Below are positions 8,924-18,237 of a stretch of 64,000 nucleotides of DNA, piece by piece. Each line of letters opens with the position of its first letter. Positions within the stretch are counted from its first letter, which is position 1. Below the pieces are notes generated by a model. It was not told the DNA's origin, searched no databases, and worked only from the letters and a program-made list of their open reading frames with translations. Both the position numbers and the translations under genes were made by a program. Origin of the DNA: Butyrivibrio sp. (lineage in GTDB: Bacteria; Bacillota; Clostridia; Lachnospirales; Lachnospiraceae); NCBI GenBank assembly GCA_015056495.1, contig SVGC01000004.1:1-64000 (forward strand), in the 5' to 3' direction.

Positions 8924-10382
8924 AAAGTCTAAAGTGATTTTTGGAAATGAATTGTCTGATAAGGTTTACAAAAAGGCTTTGAAATCCAAAAAGAAGTATA
9001 TTAAGAAATTTGGCGATGACAGTAATGCAGATTACAAGATTGCAATAAAGGATAACGAGTACATTGGTAAGTCTCTTGGAGTAAAGAATATTCTTCTTAC
9101 TGATGAAAAAGGCGATTATGATTTTGATACTGAAAAGGGGATCATAGTTGGAAATATCCGTATGGGATTTGGTCATTACCGTATATCAATGGCTATGGCT
9201 TCTTGTGCCAAGCATCTGGGATATACTCCTTACTGGATGGATCTTAATTCATATAAACAGACTACATGTACTAAGGTTATTGGAGCCCAGAACGACCTGT
9301 ATTCATTAGGTTCCAGACTTTCCAAGAATCCGATTTTCAATAAGCTTGTATGGGAGCCAATGAACTACGAAGGCTTCAGAGCTCTGTCCTATAACTCAGC
9401 TGATCAGAAAAACGCTGAGCTCATGGCACCTGTTTATAAGAATGTTCCAAAGGATATTCCTGTTATTGCAACACATGTATGGCCTGCACAGGCTGCAATA
9501 CATGCAGGTATGAAGAACGTTGTAAATGCAATTCCAGATAACTGGCCAATGGCTCTTCATCTTTCAGAGGGCAGTATCCATACAATCCAGTGCCACAATG
9601 CATATATGGGATATCGTATCCTCAATGGCATGAATGGTAAGAATGTATGTAAGCCAATGCCTAAGGAATCACTTGTTTACACTGGACATTACATTGATCA
9701 TGAGCTTGTAAGCAATATTGAAGCTGATTGTGATGCAAGGATCGCCCGTAAGAAGAATAAGAAGCCTATGAGATTCCTTCTTACAATTGGTGGTGCCGGC
9801 GCTCAGAAAGAGATTTTTGCAGCTATAATCAAGTATCTGCTTCCATTTATCAAAGAGGAAAAGGCTGCTCTGTATGTAAATGTTGGTGATTACAGAAATG
9901 TCTGGGAAGATCTTATCAAAGAAATTCCTGATATGAAGGGACTTTCAACAGAGCATTTCAATAACTGGTCAGACACAGAGTCTTTTGCAGAAAAAGCTCT
10001 TGATCCAAATACTTATATTACTGGTATCCACGGCTTCTGGCATGAGAATATCTTCGAGGCTGTATATTGCACCAACCTCTTGATGAGAAGCTGCGACGTA
10101 CTTGTAACAAAGCCAAGTGAACTGGCATTTTATCCGGTACCTAAGCTCTTCATCAAGCGTGTAGGTAAGCATGAGATGTGGGGCGCTATCCACTCAGCTG
10201 AGATTGGTGACGGAACACTTGAGTGCAGAGATATACCACATACTATTCAGATGATCGATATGTTCCTGAATGAGGACGATCTGTTAAATGATATGTGTGA
10301 GAATATCAAGGTAAATAAATCAATTGGTATATATGATGGGGCATACAAAGTAGTTGAGATTGCTATGGGTATGAAGAAGTAA
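8916..10382 (+). CDS. Putative GT-B fold protein, MurG/MGDG-synthase-like; function unknown
   Basis: A 488-aa soluble protein I do not recognise as a named enzyme. Two Rossmann-like halves can be seen. The N-terminal half has a Gly-rich loop with His (GNIRMGFGHYR, 79-89), placed like the GxGH loop of MGDG synthase and MurG. The C-terminal half starts LLTIGGAGAQKE (288-299), and TKPSELAF (398-405) sits where GT28 enzymes have their donor-binding KPG motif. This suggests a glycosyltransferase or a related phosphorylase/epimerase fold. The start codon lies inside the end of the GH2 gene (8-bp overlap), so the two are translationally coupled and may act on the same sugar. Confidence is moderate for the fold and low for the reaction. 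Confidence 0.5.
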   Translation: MNEKSKVIFGNELSDKVYKKALKSKKKYIKKFGDDSNADYKIAIKDNEYIGKSLGVKNILLTDEKGDYDFDTEKGIIVGNIRMGFGHYRISMAMASCAKHLGYTPYWMDLNSYKQTTCTKVIGAQNDLYSLGSRLSKNPIFNKLVWEPMNYEGFRALSYNSADQKNAELMAPVYKNVPKDIPVIATHVWPAQAAIHAGMKNVVNAIPDNWPMALHLSEGSIHTIQCHNAYMGYRILNGMNGKNVCKPMPKESLVYTGHYIDHELVSNIEADCDARIARKKNKKPMRFLLTIGGAGAQKEIFAAIIKYLLPFIKEEKAALYVNVGDYRNVWEDLIKEIPDMKGLSTEHFNNWSDTESFAEKALDPNTYITGIHGFWHENIFEAVYCTNLLMRSCDVLVTKPSELAFYPVPKLFIKRVGKHEMWGAIHSAEIGDGTLECRDIPHTIQMIDMFLNEDDLLNDMCENIKVNKSIGIYDGAYKVVEIAMGMKK

Positions 10383-10517
10383 TAAGCCTTGGAGTAATCA
10401 AACGATAGATGTGATGACAGAGGTTTTTGAGCGTGTGAGTTTCAAAAAAGTAATAGCTGGTCTGTAAATACTTGTTGGGCAGACTTTTGTTAATCAGAAA
10501 TAGGAGGCAGTAGTGTA

Positions 10518-12347
10518 ATGGGAGAAACTACAAGAAGTTTAACTGGCAAAGAGAAATTTGCCTATGGTATTGGTGCAGTTGGAAAAGATATGGTGTACAT
10601 GCTCAGTGCATCATACATACTGTATTATTATCAGGATATTTTAGGAATTGAAGCCTGGATAATGGGAATCATACTTCTCATTGCCAGAGTATTTGATGCA
10701 TTTAATGACCCTATCATGGGCGTTATTGTTGCCAAGACTAAGACTCGTTGGGGTAAATTTAGACCTTGGCTGTTTATTGGAACTATAACTAATGCAGTTA
10801 TTTTGTATCTTATGTTTGCTTGCCCTCCAACTCTTTCAGGTAGTGGCCTTGTAGCATATGCTGCAGTATTTTATATCTTATGGGGTGTTACATATACAAT
10901 GATGGATATCCCATACTGGTCAATGGTTCCAGCTTTTACAAAGGGTGGTAAAGAGCGTGAAGGTTTATCAGCTCTTGCAAGATCCTGCGCAGGTGTTGGT
11001 TCTGCCATCGTTACTATTGTAACTGTTATGGCTGTATCTGCTATTGGTAGCAGCGTTTCTGCAAACAGTTCTACAAATGTTACAAATACATATACTTCAA
11101 GTACAGATGCTATAACTGCTTATATTGTTGAACTTGATGAAGCAAGCGTTGCAACAGGTAATGTATACGAGATTGGTAGCGGTGCTGGAAATATTACATT
11201 GAACATTACAGCTGATGCTTCTGAATTTGAAGATAACCTGTCACTTAATGCTAACAATACAGATTTTAAGATTGTTGTTGGTTCAAAGGAATATGACAAT
11301 TCCAATGCTACTTTTGATCTGACTAAGGATGTAAATGGAGAGACAGCCATTGCTGTTTATGTTCCATCTTCTGATTTTGAACAGTTAAAGGATGTAGATG
11401 CTATTTCAGCTGATATTACATCAACAAGACAGGTTGAGAGATATGGTTTCAAATATTTCTCACTGATCATTGCAATCCTCTTTGTAGTATTTATCACAAT
11501 TACTTGTGTAGGAATCAAAGAAAAGTCAACAGTTGACGTTAAGACAGCAGGAGTTGGCGAGATGTTCAAGGCTCTTGTTATGAATGATCAGGCTATGACA
11601 ATGGTAATTACTATTGTTCTTGTTAACTCAGCTACTTATATTACTTCCAACCTTTTGATCTATTTCTTTAAATATGATCTTGCAGGTGCTAACTGGGAAG
11701 CTAATTATACATTGTTCAATACTTTTGCAGGTGGTATCCAGATCCTTGCTATGATGCTTCTGTTCCCACTTCTTCGTAAGGTATTCAATACAATGAAGAT
11801 TTTTGATATCTGTATTTATGCCGGTATCGTTGGTTATATAGTTCTCCTTGGCCTTGCTCTTGCAGGAGTTACAACTGTATATCCATTCCTTGTGCCTGGA
11901 TTCTTTATCATGGCTGCAGTTGGTATTTTGAATGTTATTGTAACTGTATTTCTTGCTAACACTGTTGATTATGGTGAACTCAAGAACGGCAGAAGAGATG
12001 AGTCAGTTATCTTCTCAATGCAGACATTTGTTGTTAAGCTTGCATCTGGTATCGCTGCTCTTATAGCTTCAATCGCACTGTCAGTATTCCATATTAGTGA
12101 TACTGATTCTGCAATTGCAGCAGTAGATGGCAGCGTTGTTAAGGGCTTAAAGGAAATCATTTCAGGTATCATTGCCAACGGCGCAACTGTTGTATCAAAT
12201 AATGATATCGTTGGTCTGCGTCTTACAATGACTCTTGCTCCTATATTTGTCCTGATTGTTGCATTTACTATCTTTAAGAAGAAATATATTCTTACAGATG
12301 AGAAGCTTGCTGAAATATCTAATGAGCTTGCAGCTAAGAAGGCTTGA
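10518..12347 (+). CDS. GPH-family sugar:cation symporter with large inserted domain
   Basis: A 609-aa member of the glycoside-pentoside-hexuronide:cation symporter family (MelB/XynB type). The N-terminal helices carry the family motif ARVFDAFNDPIMG (about 56-68) and the charged loop TKTRWGKFRPW (74-84). Typical members have 450-480 residues. The excess is a Ser/Thr/Asn-rich insert of about 130 residues (about 178-307) between predicted helices 5 and 6, after which membrane helices resume (YFSLIIAILFVVF). It probably imports the glycoside split by the upstream GH2 enzyme. A 135-bp gap and a strong AGGAGG site precede it; a terminator lies at 12432-12469. Confidence 0.88.
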   Translation: MGETTRSLTGKEKFAYGIGAVGKDMVYMLSASYILYYYQDILGIEAWIMGIILLIARVFDAFNDPIMGVIVAKTKTRWGKFRPWLFIGTITNAVILYLMFACPPTLSGSGLVAYAAVFYILWGVTYTMMDIPYWSMVPAFTKGGKEREGLSALARSCAGVGSAIVTIVTVMAVSAIGSSVSANSSTNVTNTYTSSTDAITAYIVELDEASVATGNVYEIGSGAGNITLNITADASEFEDNLSLNANNTDFKIVVGSKEYDNSNATFDLTKDVNGETAIAVYVPSSDFEQLKDVDAISADITSTRQVERYGFKYFSLIIAILFVVFITITCVGIKEKSTVDVKTAGVGEMFKALVMNDQAMTMVITIVLVNSATYITSNLLIYFFKYDLAGANWEANYTLFNTFAGGIQILAMMLLFPLLRKVFNTMKIFDICIYAGIVGYIVLLGLALAGVTTVYPFLVPGFFIMAAVGILNVIVTVFLANTVDYGELKNGRRDESVIFSMQTFVVKLASGIAALIASIALSVFHISDTDSAIAAVDGSVVKGLKEIISGIIANGATVVSNNDIVGLRLTMTLAPIFVLIVAFTIFKKKYILTDEKLAEISNELAAKKA

Positions 12348-12431
12348 TCCGTTGGAGTGATATGCTGATTTTTAGTTGATATTTGTGAATGAGACTGAGT
12401 TTTAGCCTCGAATTGAATATTGATTTTTGTG

Positions 12432-12469
12432 ATCCCAAGTGGCTTTGGATTGGCTGCTTGGGATTTTTT
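12432..12469 (+). terminator. Rho-independent terminator after the GPH symporter
   Basis: ATCCCAAG pairs with CTTGGGAT across a 17-base loop and is followed by a run of T. It closes the GH2-symporter run. The rest of the gap to 12609 shows nothing else I can name. Confidence 0.75.
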
Positions 12470-12609
12470 ATTGAATATGAAATTGCTTTACTTTGCTGAA
12501 CAAAACAGTAAAGAGGATACACTCAATCTTGAGGCTTTTTGGTTTTTAGTGTAGACTAGAGGTAGCTTGGTTTATGTAGCGTGGATTATCTCTTGTTGGG
12601 GAGTTTTGT

Positions 12610-12939
12610 ATGACGCATTTGGCTGCTCAGAAAATGATTTCCGGTTTTTTGGATGATGAACTGAATACGAATCAGCTTAAAGAATTTCTGGATCATGTTG
12701 ATGCTTGTCCTGAATGTAAAGAGGAATTGACTATTCAATTCCTTGTTGTAGTAGGTATGCAGAAACTTGAAGATGGAGAAGCTTTTAACCTTAATCAGGA
12801 GCTTGCTGAACTGCTCAGAGATGCAAGGAAACGTTTGAATGTAAGAGAATCACTTGAGAAAATGAGTATTATTCTAAGGATCCTTGTACTTATTGCAAGT
12901 ATTCTGACCGTTACTCTGGCTTTTTTCCTGGGTGGCTGA
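12610..12939 (+). CDS. Small zf-HC2 membrane protein, anti-sigma-factor-like
   Basis: A 109-aa protein with an N-terminal zf-HC2 zinc-binding motif (HVDACPECKEEL, about 29-40) preceded by the usual FLDDEL helix, an acidic helical middle and one C-terminal membrane helix (about 87-107). This is the layout of ZAS-type anti-sigma factors, where the cytoplasmic zinc domain holds an ECF sigma factor. No sigma factor gene is next to it in the window, so its partner is elsewhere or the protein has another role. The start follows GGGGAG. Confidence 0.7.
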   Translation: MTHLAAQKMISGFLDDELNTNQLKEFLDHVDACPECKEELTIQFLVVVGMQKLEDGEAFNLNQELAELLRDARKRLNVRESLEKMSIILRILVLIASILTVTLAFFLGG

Positions 12940-13083
12940 CATTCCTGCTTGTTTTCTTATGATTTCAATCTGAAAACTGCAGGCATAAAACCAATCTAAT
13001 TACGTTTTTTGATGTGAAAGAGCTTCAGTTAGATTAATTTGCAAATTAAAGAATTAGATATAATAAAAGAATGGATGACGATT

Positions 13084-15363
13084 ATGGACAATCAATTAGT
13101 TATCAATGGATATGATTTTTTTGACAAAGCATTTAATGGCCTTCCAGACATTGTAAATCCTCAGGGAGAACATATTGGAGCTGTTATAGGCTTTTTTTAT
13201 TTACTCTTTAAAGAAGTTGGAGAGAGTAAATGCCAGTCTGTAGACATTGACTGGAGTACAGAGGGTCAGGACCTTCCAGAGACCTTTGGAGGCAGTTTTC
13301 AGAGTAAGACAATCAGAGAATTATTGACTGCCATGGGCTTTGAAGAAAATGGAGATTCACATTACAGACTTGGCACATCAGGTTCAGATCCTCTTGAATC
13401 TAAAGAGCTGATAACTTCACCTGCACAGAAGGTGATCCTTGCCCACGGTCTTGATAAGATTGTGGACTTTGCAGGGGCAGAGCCTCAGCAGGCATGCGCT
13501 GCATGTGAAGTTATAAGTACTTCTGATTTTAATGAAACAGAGAAGATATTTGAAGATATCAAAAAGGCATATGGTAAGAACAGCCAGCCGGTTGGTTTCT
13601 ATCCTCTTTTTGAAAAAAATTCTAAAGATGAGCTTCTTGGAATCGCACTTTGCGCTGATGAAGCGAAAGGCTTTTTTGTCAGATGCGAAGGCTTTATTAC
13701 AAGGGACTATATTGCAGGCAAGTTGCAGGATCTGGCAAATGCTTGCAGGTTAACAACTTTTGATATCAAGAAGAGTTTTGGACTTTTTACTCCTAATGAT
13801 ATTGAGAATAGTATGGGAAAGACTCCTGATGCGGGTAATGGAGATAAAGTAATTGAAGAAGGTGGCGAAGACAGCAAGAACGCACCTTTTGGCAAATCTC
13901 AAAAGGGCAGTTGCATTGATATCCTTATAGGTGCATATTTGCTTAATCCTCTGAAAAATGATTATATGCCGGAAGATATTGCTGACGAGTACCTTGGCAT
14001 GAAGATCAAGAACTATGCGGATACTTTCGGAAAGGCTTCTTTAAAGGAAAGCGATGAGGCTCTTGTAGCGTTTTTTGCCGGAACTATTGCGCAGGTATCT
14101 TTCTTGTCAGCGCCTCTTATAGAGAAAAAACTCGTTGAAGAGCAGATGGCAGATCTGTTTTATGATATTGAGATGCCTCTTTCTTATATTCTTTATGATA
14201 TGGAGAGAGTTGGCATCATTGCAAAACGTGATCAGCTCAAGGTTTACAGCGATAACCTTGCCCAGCGTATTGAAGTTCTTGAAAAAGAGATCCTTGCAGA
14301 AGCAGGAACTGAGTTTAATATCAATTCTCCAAAGCAGCTTGGAGAAGTATTGTTTGAAAAGCTTGGACTACCAGGCGGCAAAAAGACTAAGTCCGGCTAT
14401 TCCACAGCGGCAGATGTACTGGATAAACTGGCTCCAGATCACAAGATCGTCAGAGACGTATTGGAATACAGAGGTCTTGCAAAACTAAAGAGTACCTATG
14501 CTGATGGTCTTGCAGAGTACATTGAAGGAGATGGCCGTATTCATACCAGCTTCAACCAGACTATTACAGCAACTGGCCGTATCAGTTCTACAGAGCCGAA
14601 TCTGCAGAATATTCCTATGCGTACTGAAGAGGGCAGAAGCATCCGTAAGGTATTTGTTCCAAAGGATGGATATGTTTTTGCTGATGCGGATTATTCACAG
14701 ATTGAGTTGCGTATTCTTGCCCATATGTCCGGTGATAAGGGCCTGATTGAGGCTTACCATGAAGGCAAGGATATTCATAGGATCACAGCTTCCAAGGTAT
14801 TTAATACTCCTTTTGAAGAGGTAACTGACATCCAGAGAAGAAATGCCAAGGCAGTAAATTTTGGTATTGTCTATGGAATGAGCACATTTGGACTTAGTGA
14901 AGATCTGAGTATCTCAAGGGCTGAAGCAAAAGAGTATATGGAGCAGTATTTTGCAACATATCCTGGAGTACAGCAGTATCAGGAAAGAGCTATCTCTCAG
15001 GCTAAGGAAAAAGGCTACGCAGAGACAATTTATGGTAGAAGAAGGCCAATGCCTGAACTTAAATCCGGAGCATATATGGTAAGGCAGTTTGGCGAAAGAG
15101 TAGCTATGAATGCACCTATACAGGGAACAGCTGCTGATATCATGAAGATTGCAATGATCAAGGTCTGGAGAAGATTGAAGGCTGAAAAATTAAAGTCTCA
15201 GCTCATCCTGCAGATCCATGATGAACTTGTTATTGAGACAGCTCCTGATGAGATAGAGCTTGTAAAAACTATTCTTGAAGAGGAGATGATGCATGCAGCA
15301 GACCTCCTTGTTCCATTGGAAGTTGAATGCCATACCGGAAAGGATTGGTACGAGGCTAAGTGA
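13084..15363 (+). CDS. polA: DNA polymerase I with degenerate 5'-nuclease and proofreading domains
   Basis: 759 aa, against about 880 for complete bacterial Pol I. The polymerase domain is intact: motif A DYSQIELR (536-543), motif B RRNAKAVNFGIVYG (585-598) and motif C IHDE (711-714). The N-terminal 95 residues are recognisable as a shrunken 5'-nuclease domain. LVINGYDFFDKAFNGLP matches the usual LLIDGN...RAF start, but the first metal-binding Asp is Asn and most of the domain with the other acidic residues is absent. The 3'-5' exonuclease-like region (about 165-345) lacks the DxE motif (GFYPLFE instead), as in many Gram-positive Pol I. Start chosen at ATG 13084, with GGATG before it; in-frame ATG 13075 and TTG 13039 lack a ribosome site. 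Expected work is gap filling; primer removal must be done elsewhere. Confidence 0.92.
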   Translation: MDNQLVINGYDFFDKAFNGLPDIVNPQGEHIGAVIGFFYLLFKEVGESKCQSVDIDWSTEGQDLPETFGGSFQSKTIRELLTAMGFEENGDSHYRLGTSGSDPLESKELITSPAQKVILAHGLDKIVDFAGAEPQQACAACEVISTSDFNETEKIFEDIKKAYGKNSQPVGFYPLFEKNSKDELLGIALCADEAKGFFVRCEGFITRDYIAGKLQDLANACRLTTFDIKKSFGLFTPNDIENSMGKTPDAGNGDKVIEEGGEDSKNAPFGKSQKGSCIDILIGAYLLNPLKNDYMPEDIADEYLGMKIKNYADTFGKASLKESDEALVAFFAGTIAQVSFLSAPLIEKKLVEEQMADLFYDIEMPLSYILYDMERVGIIAKRDQLKVYSDNLAQRIEVLEKEILAEAGTEFNINSPKQLGEVLFEKLGLPGGKKTKSGYSTAADVLDKLAPDHKIVRDVLEYRGLAKLKSTYADGLAEYIEGDGRIHTSFNQTITATGRISSTEPNLQNIPMRTEEGRSIRKVFVPKDGYVFADADYSQIELRILAHMSGDKGLIEAYHEGKDIHRITASKVFNTPFEEVTDIQRRNAKAVNFGIVYGMSTFGLSEDLSISRAEAKEYMEQYFATYPGVQQYQERAISQAKEKGYAETIYGRRRPMPELKSGAYMVRQFGERVAMNAPIQGTAADIMKIAMIKVWRRLKAEKLKSQLILQIHDELVIETAPDEIELVKTILEEEMMHAADLLVPLEVECHTGKDWYEAK

Positions 15364-15950
15364 TGAAGATAATTGGTGTTACGGGCGGCGTTGGTGCCGG
15401 CAAAAGCAGAGTCCTTGGATATATACAGGAAAAATACAATTGCAGGATCATTTATGCTGATCAGGTTGCTAATGACCTAAAACTTAAAGGAGGCTCTTGC
15501 TATGAGCCTCTTATTGAGCTTTTAGGCACAGATGTTGTTGGCAACGATGGTGAGATAGATAAAAACAAAATGGCTTCAAAAATATTTTCTAACGAAAAAT
15601 TGTTAAAAAATGTAAATGAAGTACTGCATCCTGCCACAAAAAATTATATAATAGAAGTAATAAATAATGAAAGATCATCGGGGGTTTTGGATTTTCTTTT
15701 CATCGAAGCAGCACTATTAATTGAATGCGGATACGATAAGATCGTTGATGAGCTTTGGTATATTTATGCAGATAAAGAAGTTCGAAGACAACGACTTAAA
15801 GAGTCTCGTGGCTATAGTGACGAGAAGATTGATAATATCTTTAAGAATCAGTTGTCCGAAGACGAATTCAGATCTCATTGCAAAGTCGTAATTGATAATA
15901 GTGGTACTCTTGAAGATACCTGCAAACAGATTGATAGGGCATTGTTGTAA
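15363..15950 (+). CDS. coaE: Dephospho-CoA kinase
   Basis: 195 aa. It catalyses the last step of coenzyme A synthesis, ATP-dependent phosphorylation of dephospho-CoA. The P-loop GVTGGVGAGKS is at the N-terminus, followed by the family motif YADQVAND and, later, IEAALLIECGYD and the lid region with RRQRLKESRG. The start overlaps the polA stop (TGATG), so the two are coupled; a GTG 3 bp earlier is also in frame. The polA-coaE order is common in Firmicutes. Confidence 0.93.
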   Translation: MKIIGVTGGVGAGKSRVLGYIQEKYNCRIIYADQVANDLKLKGGSCYEPLIELLGTDVVGNDGEIDKNKMASKIFSNEKLLKNVNEVLHPATKNYIIEVINNERSSGVLDFLFIEAALLIECGYDKIVDELWYIYADKEVRRQRLKESRGYSDEKIDNIFKNQLSEDEFRSHCKVVIDNSGTLEDTCKQIDRALL

Positions 15951-16029
15951 GAAAAGAGACAAGATCCTGCGAAACACAGCTAGCTATTTGAAATCACACA
16001 ATTATTATATATGAGGGGACTAGTGATAT

Positions 16030-18165
16030 ATGGCGAGTTTACAGCAGAGTGATGAACATGTAGTATTTGGTCTTGATATTGGTACAAGAAATGTCATGGG
16101 AACCGTCGGCTATATGAGAGATGGCAAGTTCGTTGTCATTGCTCAGAATGTGCAGACTCATTCCACAAGAGCCATGCTTGATGGTCAGATCCATGACATT
16201 GGCAAAGTTGGAGCTACTATCAAGGTTGTAAAGGAGCATTTGGAAGCTGATACAGACATTCATCTGACAGATGTTTGTATTGCAGCGGCTGGTCGTGTGC
16301 TTCGAACTGTAAAAACATCTTTTGAATATGAATATCCTGATTCACATGAAATAACAGATGAAGATATCTATAATCTGAATTCCAAAGCAGTTGAAAAAGC
16401 ATATGCAGACTTTTTATCAGATGACAGTCATGATATGAAATTCTATCTGGTTGGTTATTCTGTGATGCATTATTATCTGGATGGGTATCAGATAGCCAAT
16501 CTGGAAGGACATAATGCAGGAAAAGTCGGAGTTGATCTTATAGCAACTTTTCTTCCTGATGATTGCGTTGATGGTCTGTACAAGGCGTGTGAAAGGGCTG
16601 ACCTGTCAGTAGCCAATCTGACACTGGAGCCTATAGCAGCTATGATGGTTGCAATTCCTGACAGATACCGTATGCTGAATCTTGCGCTTATTGACGTAGG
16701 TGCAGGAACATCGGATATATGTATTACTGATGATGGCACGATCACTGCTTATGGTATGCTTCCAATAGCTGGTGACCATATTACAGAAGCTATTGCTCAT
16801 CATTGTCTGGTTGATTTTAATACTGCTGATCAGATCAAGATCGAATCCAGTAAAGAAAATAAAGTGCAGTATACAGATATCATGGGCCTTGAGAAGACTA
16901 TCACTTCCAAGGAAATAGCCAAGGTCATCAAGCCGCTGGTTGAAGATATGGCGGCAAAAGCAGCTGCACAGATCAAGACTTTAAATGGAGACCGCCCTGT
17001 AAGTGCTGTATTCGTTGTTGGTGGAGGCGGCTGCGTTCCGGGCTATACCAAAGCAATCGCCAAATACCTCGAGCTTCCTGAAGAGCGTGTAGCCCTTCGA
17101 GGAGAGGAAGTCATGAAGGATATTGAGTTCCTTAATGACGGTGCGATAGAACGTAATTCACTTATGGTTACGCCTCTTGGTATCTGCATAAGCTATTATG
17201 AGGAGTGCAACAACTTTATCTTTGTATCCTTTAATGGTCAGCAGACTAAGATATATGATAATGGACGACTTGCGATTGTTGATGCTGCAATGCAGGCTGA
17301 ATTCCCTAATGAGGATCTTTTCCCTAAGAGAGGTCCTGAGCTTAAGTACACTGTTAACGGACAGGAGCGAGGCGCACGAGGTGAATTTGGCGAGTCAGCA
17401 GTTATAACTCTTAACGGCAAGGCTGCAGATATCCATTCCAAGATACGTGCCAATGATATTATCGAGGTAAAAGGCGCTACCGCAGGAAGACCTGGTAAGG
17501 CTAGCATTGAGAACATTCCTGAGTTTAAGACCAAGTTTATTGTCAATGTTAACGGCAAAAATGTTGAAGCTTCCCGCTATGCTACGGTTAATGGTAATCC
17601 TGAGACCAGATTTTATGATATTAAGCCTGGTGATGATGTAAGAATACTTGATTATGATACAGCTGCTCAGATTGCTGAACTTATGGATATTGAGCTCACG
17701 CCTAACACTGTGATCATAGTCAACAATGAAGTTGCAGAACCTGATACTCCGGTATATGAGAACTTCAAGGTTGAATTTAAAGATCAGTCTGAAGTTGTAA
17801 TGGAATATTACAAGGATTATCCTGACGCAGAAGAGGTTGAGCAGGAAATCGAAGATGAGGCAAAGAGCGAATACGACAAATTGCCGGAACCAGATCCTGA
17901 GGATGTATATGATGAAAATGCTGTTCAGGAGCCGGTGAAAAATGTACTTGCAAGAGACCTTCATATCCTTGTAAATAATGACGCTGTAACGCTTCATGGC
18001 AAGTCCAGTTATATTTTTGTAGATATTTTTGATGCAATAGACTTTGATTTATCCAAACCTAATGGTAGAATGATTGTGACCACATTGAACGGATCTACTC
18101 CGGATTATATGGAGCCCATCAATGAAGGCGATAAGATCGAAGTATACTGGCAGGAAAACAAATAA
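16030..18165 (+). CDS. FtsA-like actin-family ATPase with long C-terminal extension
   Basis: 711 aa, about 270 longer than ordinary FtsA. Residues 10-390 form an actin-fold ATPase of the FtsA/PilM kind: phosphate-1 loop GLDIGTRNV (14-22), phosphate-2 loop IDVGAGTSDI (221-230) and adenosine motif VVGGGGCVPG (329-338). The C-terminal part is beta-rich and appears to repeat a small module. Three stretches (about 437-483, 501-543 and 643-707) each carry a VNG or NNDA turn and end in a GD/ND-hydrophobic turn (ANDIIEV, PGDDVRI, EGDKIEV). A strongly acidic linker lies at about 597-635. No C-terminal FtsA membrane helix is evident. Role in division or envelope assembly is inferred. A terminator follows. 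Confidence 0.75.
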   Translation: MASLQQSDEHVVFGLDIGTRNVMGTVGYMRDGKFVVIAQNVQTHSTRAMLDGQIHDIGKVGATIKVVKEHLEADTDIHLTDVCIAAAGRVLRTVKTSFEYEYPDSHEITDEDIYNLNSKAVEKAYADFLSDDSHDMKFYLVGYSVMHYYLDGYQIANLEGHNAGKVGVDLIATFLPDDCVDGLYKACERADLSVANLTLEPIAAMMVAIPDRYRMLNLALIDVGAGTSDICITDDGTITAYGMLPIAGDHITEAIAHHCLVDFNTADQIKIESSKENKVQYTDIMGLEKTITSKEIAKVIKPLVEDMAAKAAAQIKTLNGDRPVSAVFVVGGGGCVPGYTKAIAKYLELPEERVALRGEEVMKDIEFLNDGAIERNSLMVTPLGICISYYEECNNFIFVSFNGQQTKIYDNGRLAIVDAAMQAEFPNEDLFPKRGPELKYTVNGQERGARGEFGESAVITLNGKAADIHSKIRANDIIEVKGATAGRPGKASIENIPEFKTKFIVNVNGKNVEASRYATVNGNPETRFYDIKPGDDVRILDYDTAAQIAELMDIELTPNTVIIVNNEVAEPDTPVYENFKVEFKDQSEVVMEYYKDYPDAEEVEQEIEDEAKSEYDKLPEPDPEDVYDENAVQEPVKNVLARDLHILVNNDAVTLHGKSSYIFVDIFDAIDFDLSKPNGRMIVTTLNGSTPDYMEPINEGDKIEVYWQENK

Positions 18166-18168
18166 ATT

Positions 18169-18210
18169 GTTACTCCAGATAGCCAAAAAACTATTTGGAG
18201 TAACTTTTTT
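18169..18210 (+). terminator. Rho-independent terminator after the FtsA-like gene
   Basis: GTTACTCCAGATAG pairs with CTATTTGGAGTAAC across an A-rich loop, followed by six T. It ends 27 bp before the next start. Confidence 0.9.
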
Positions 18211-18237
18211 ATTTTATAACAGAGTGGAGTAAAAAGT

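Noticed and set aside
12970..13038. AATCTAA...TTAGATT inverted repeat before polA
   Set aside because: The stem is short and the loop long, with no T-run; chance occurrence in AT-rich DNA is likely.
17395..17997. Minus-strand open frame of 200 aa inside the FtsA-like gene
   Set aside because: It is antisense to a well-supported gene, has irregular composition and no ribosome site or domain.
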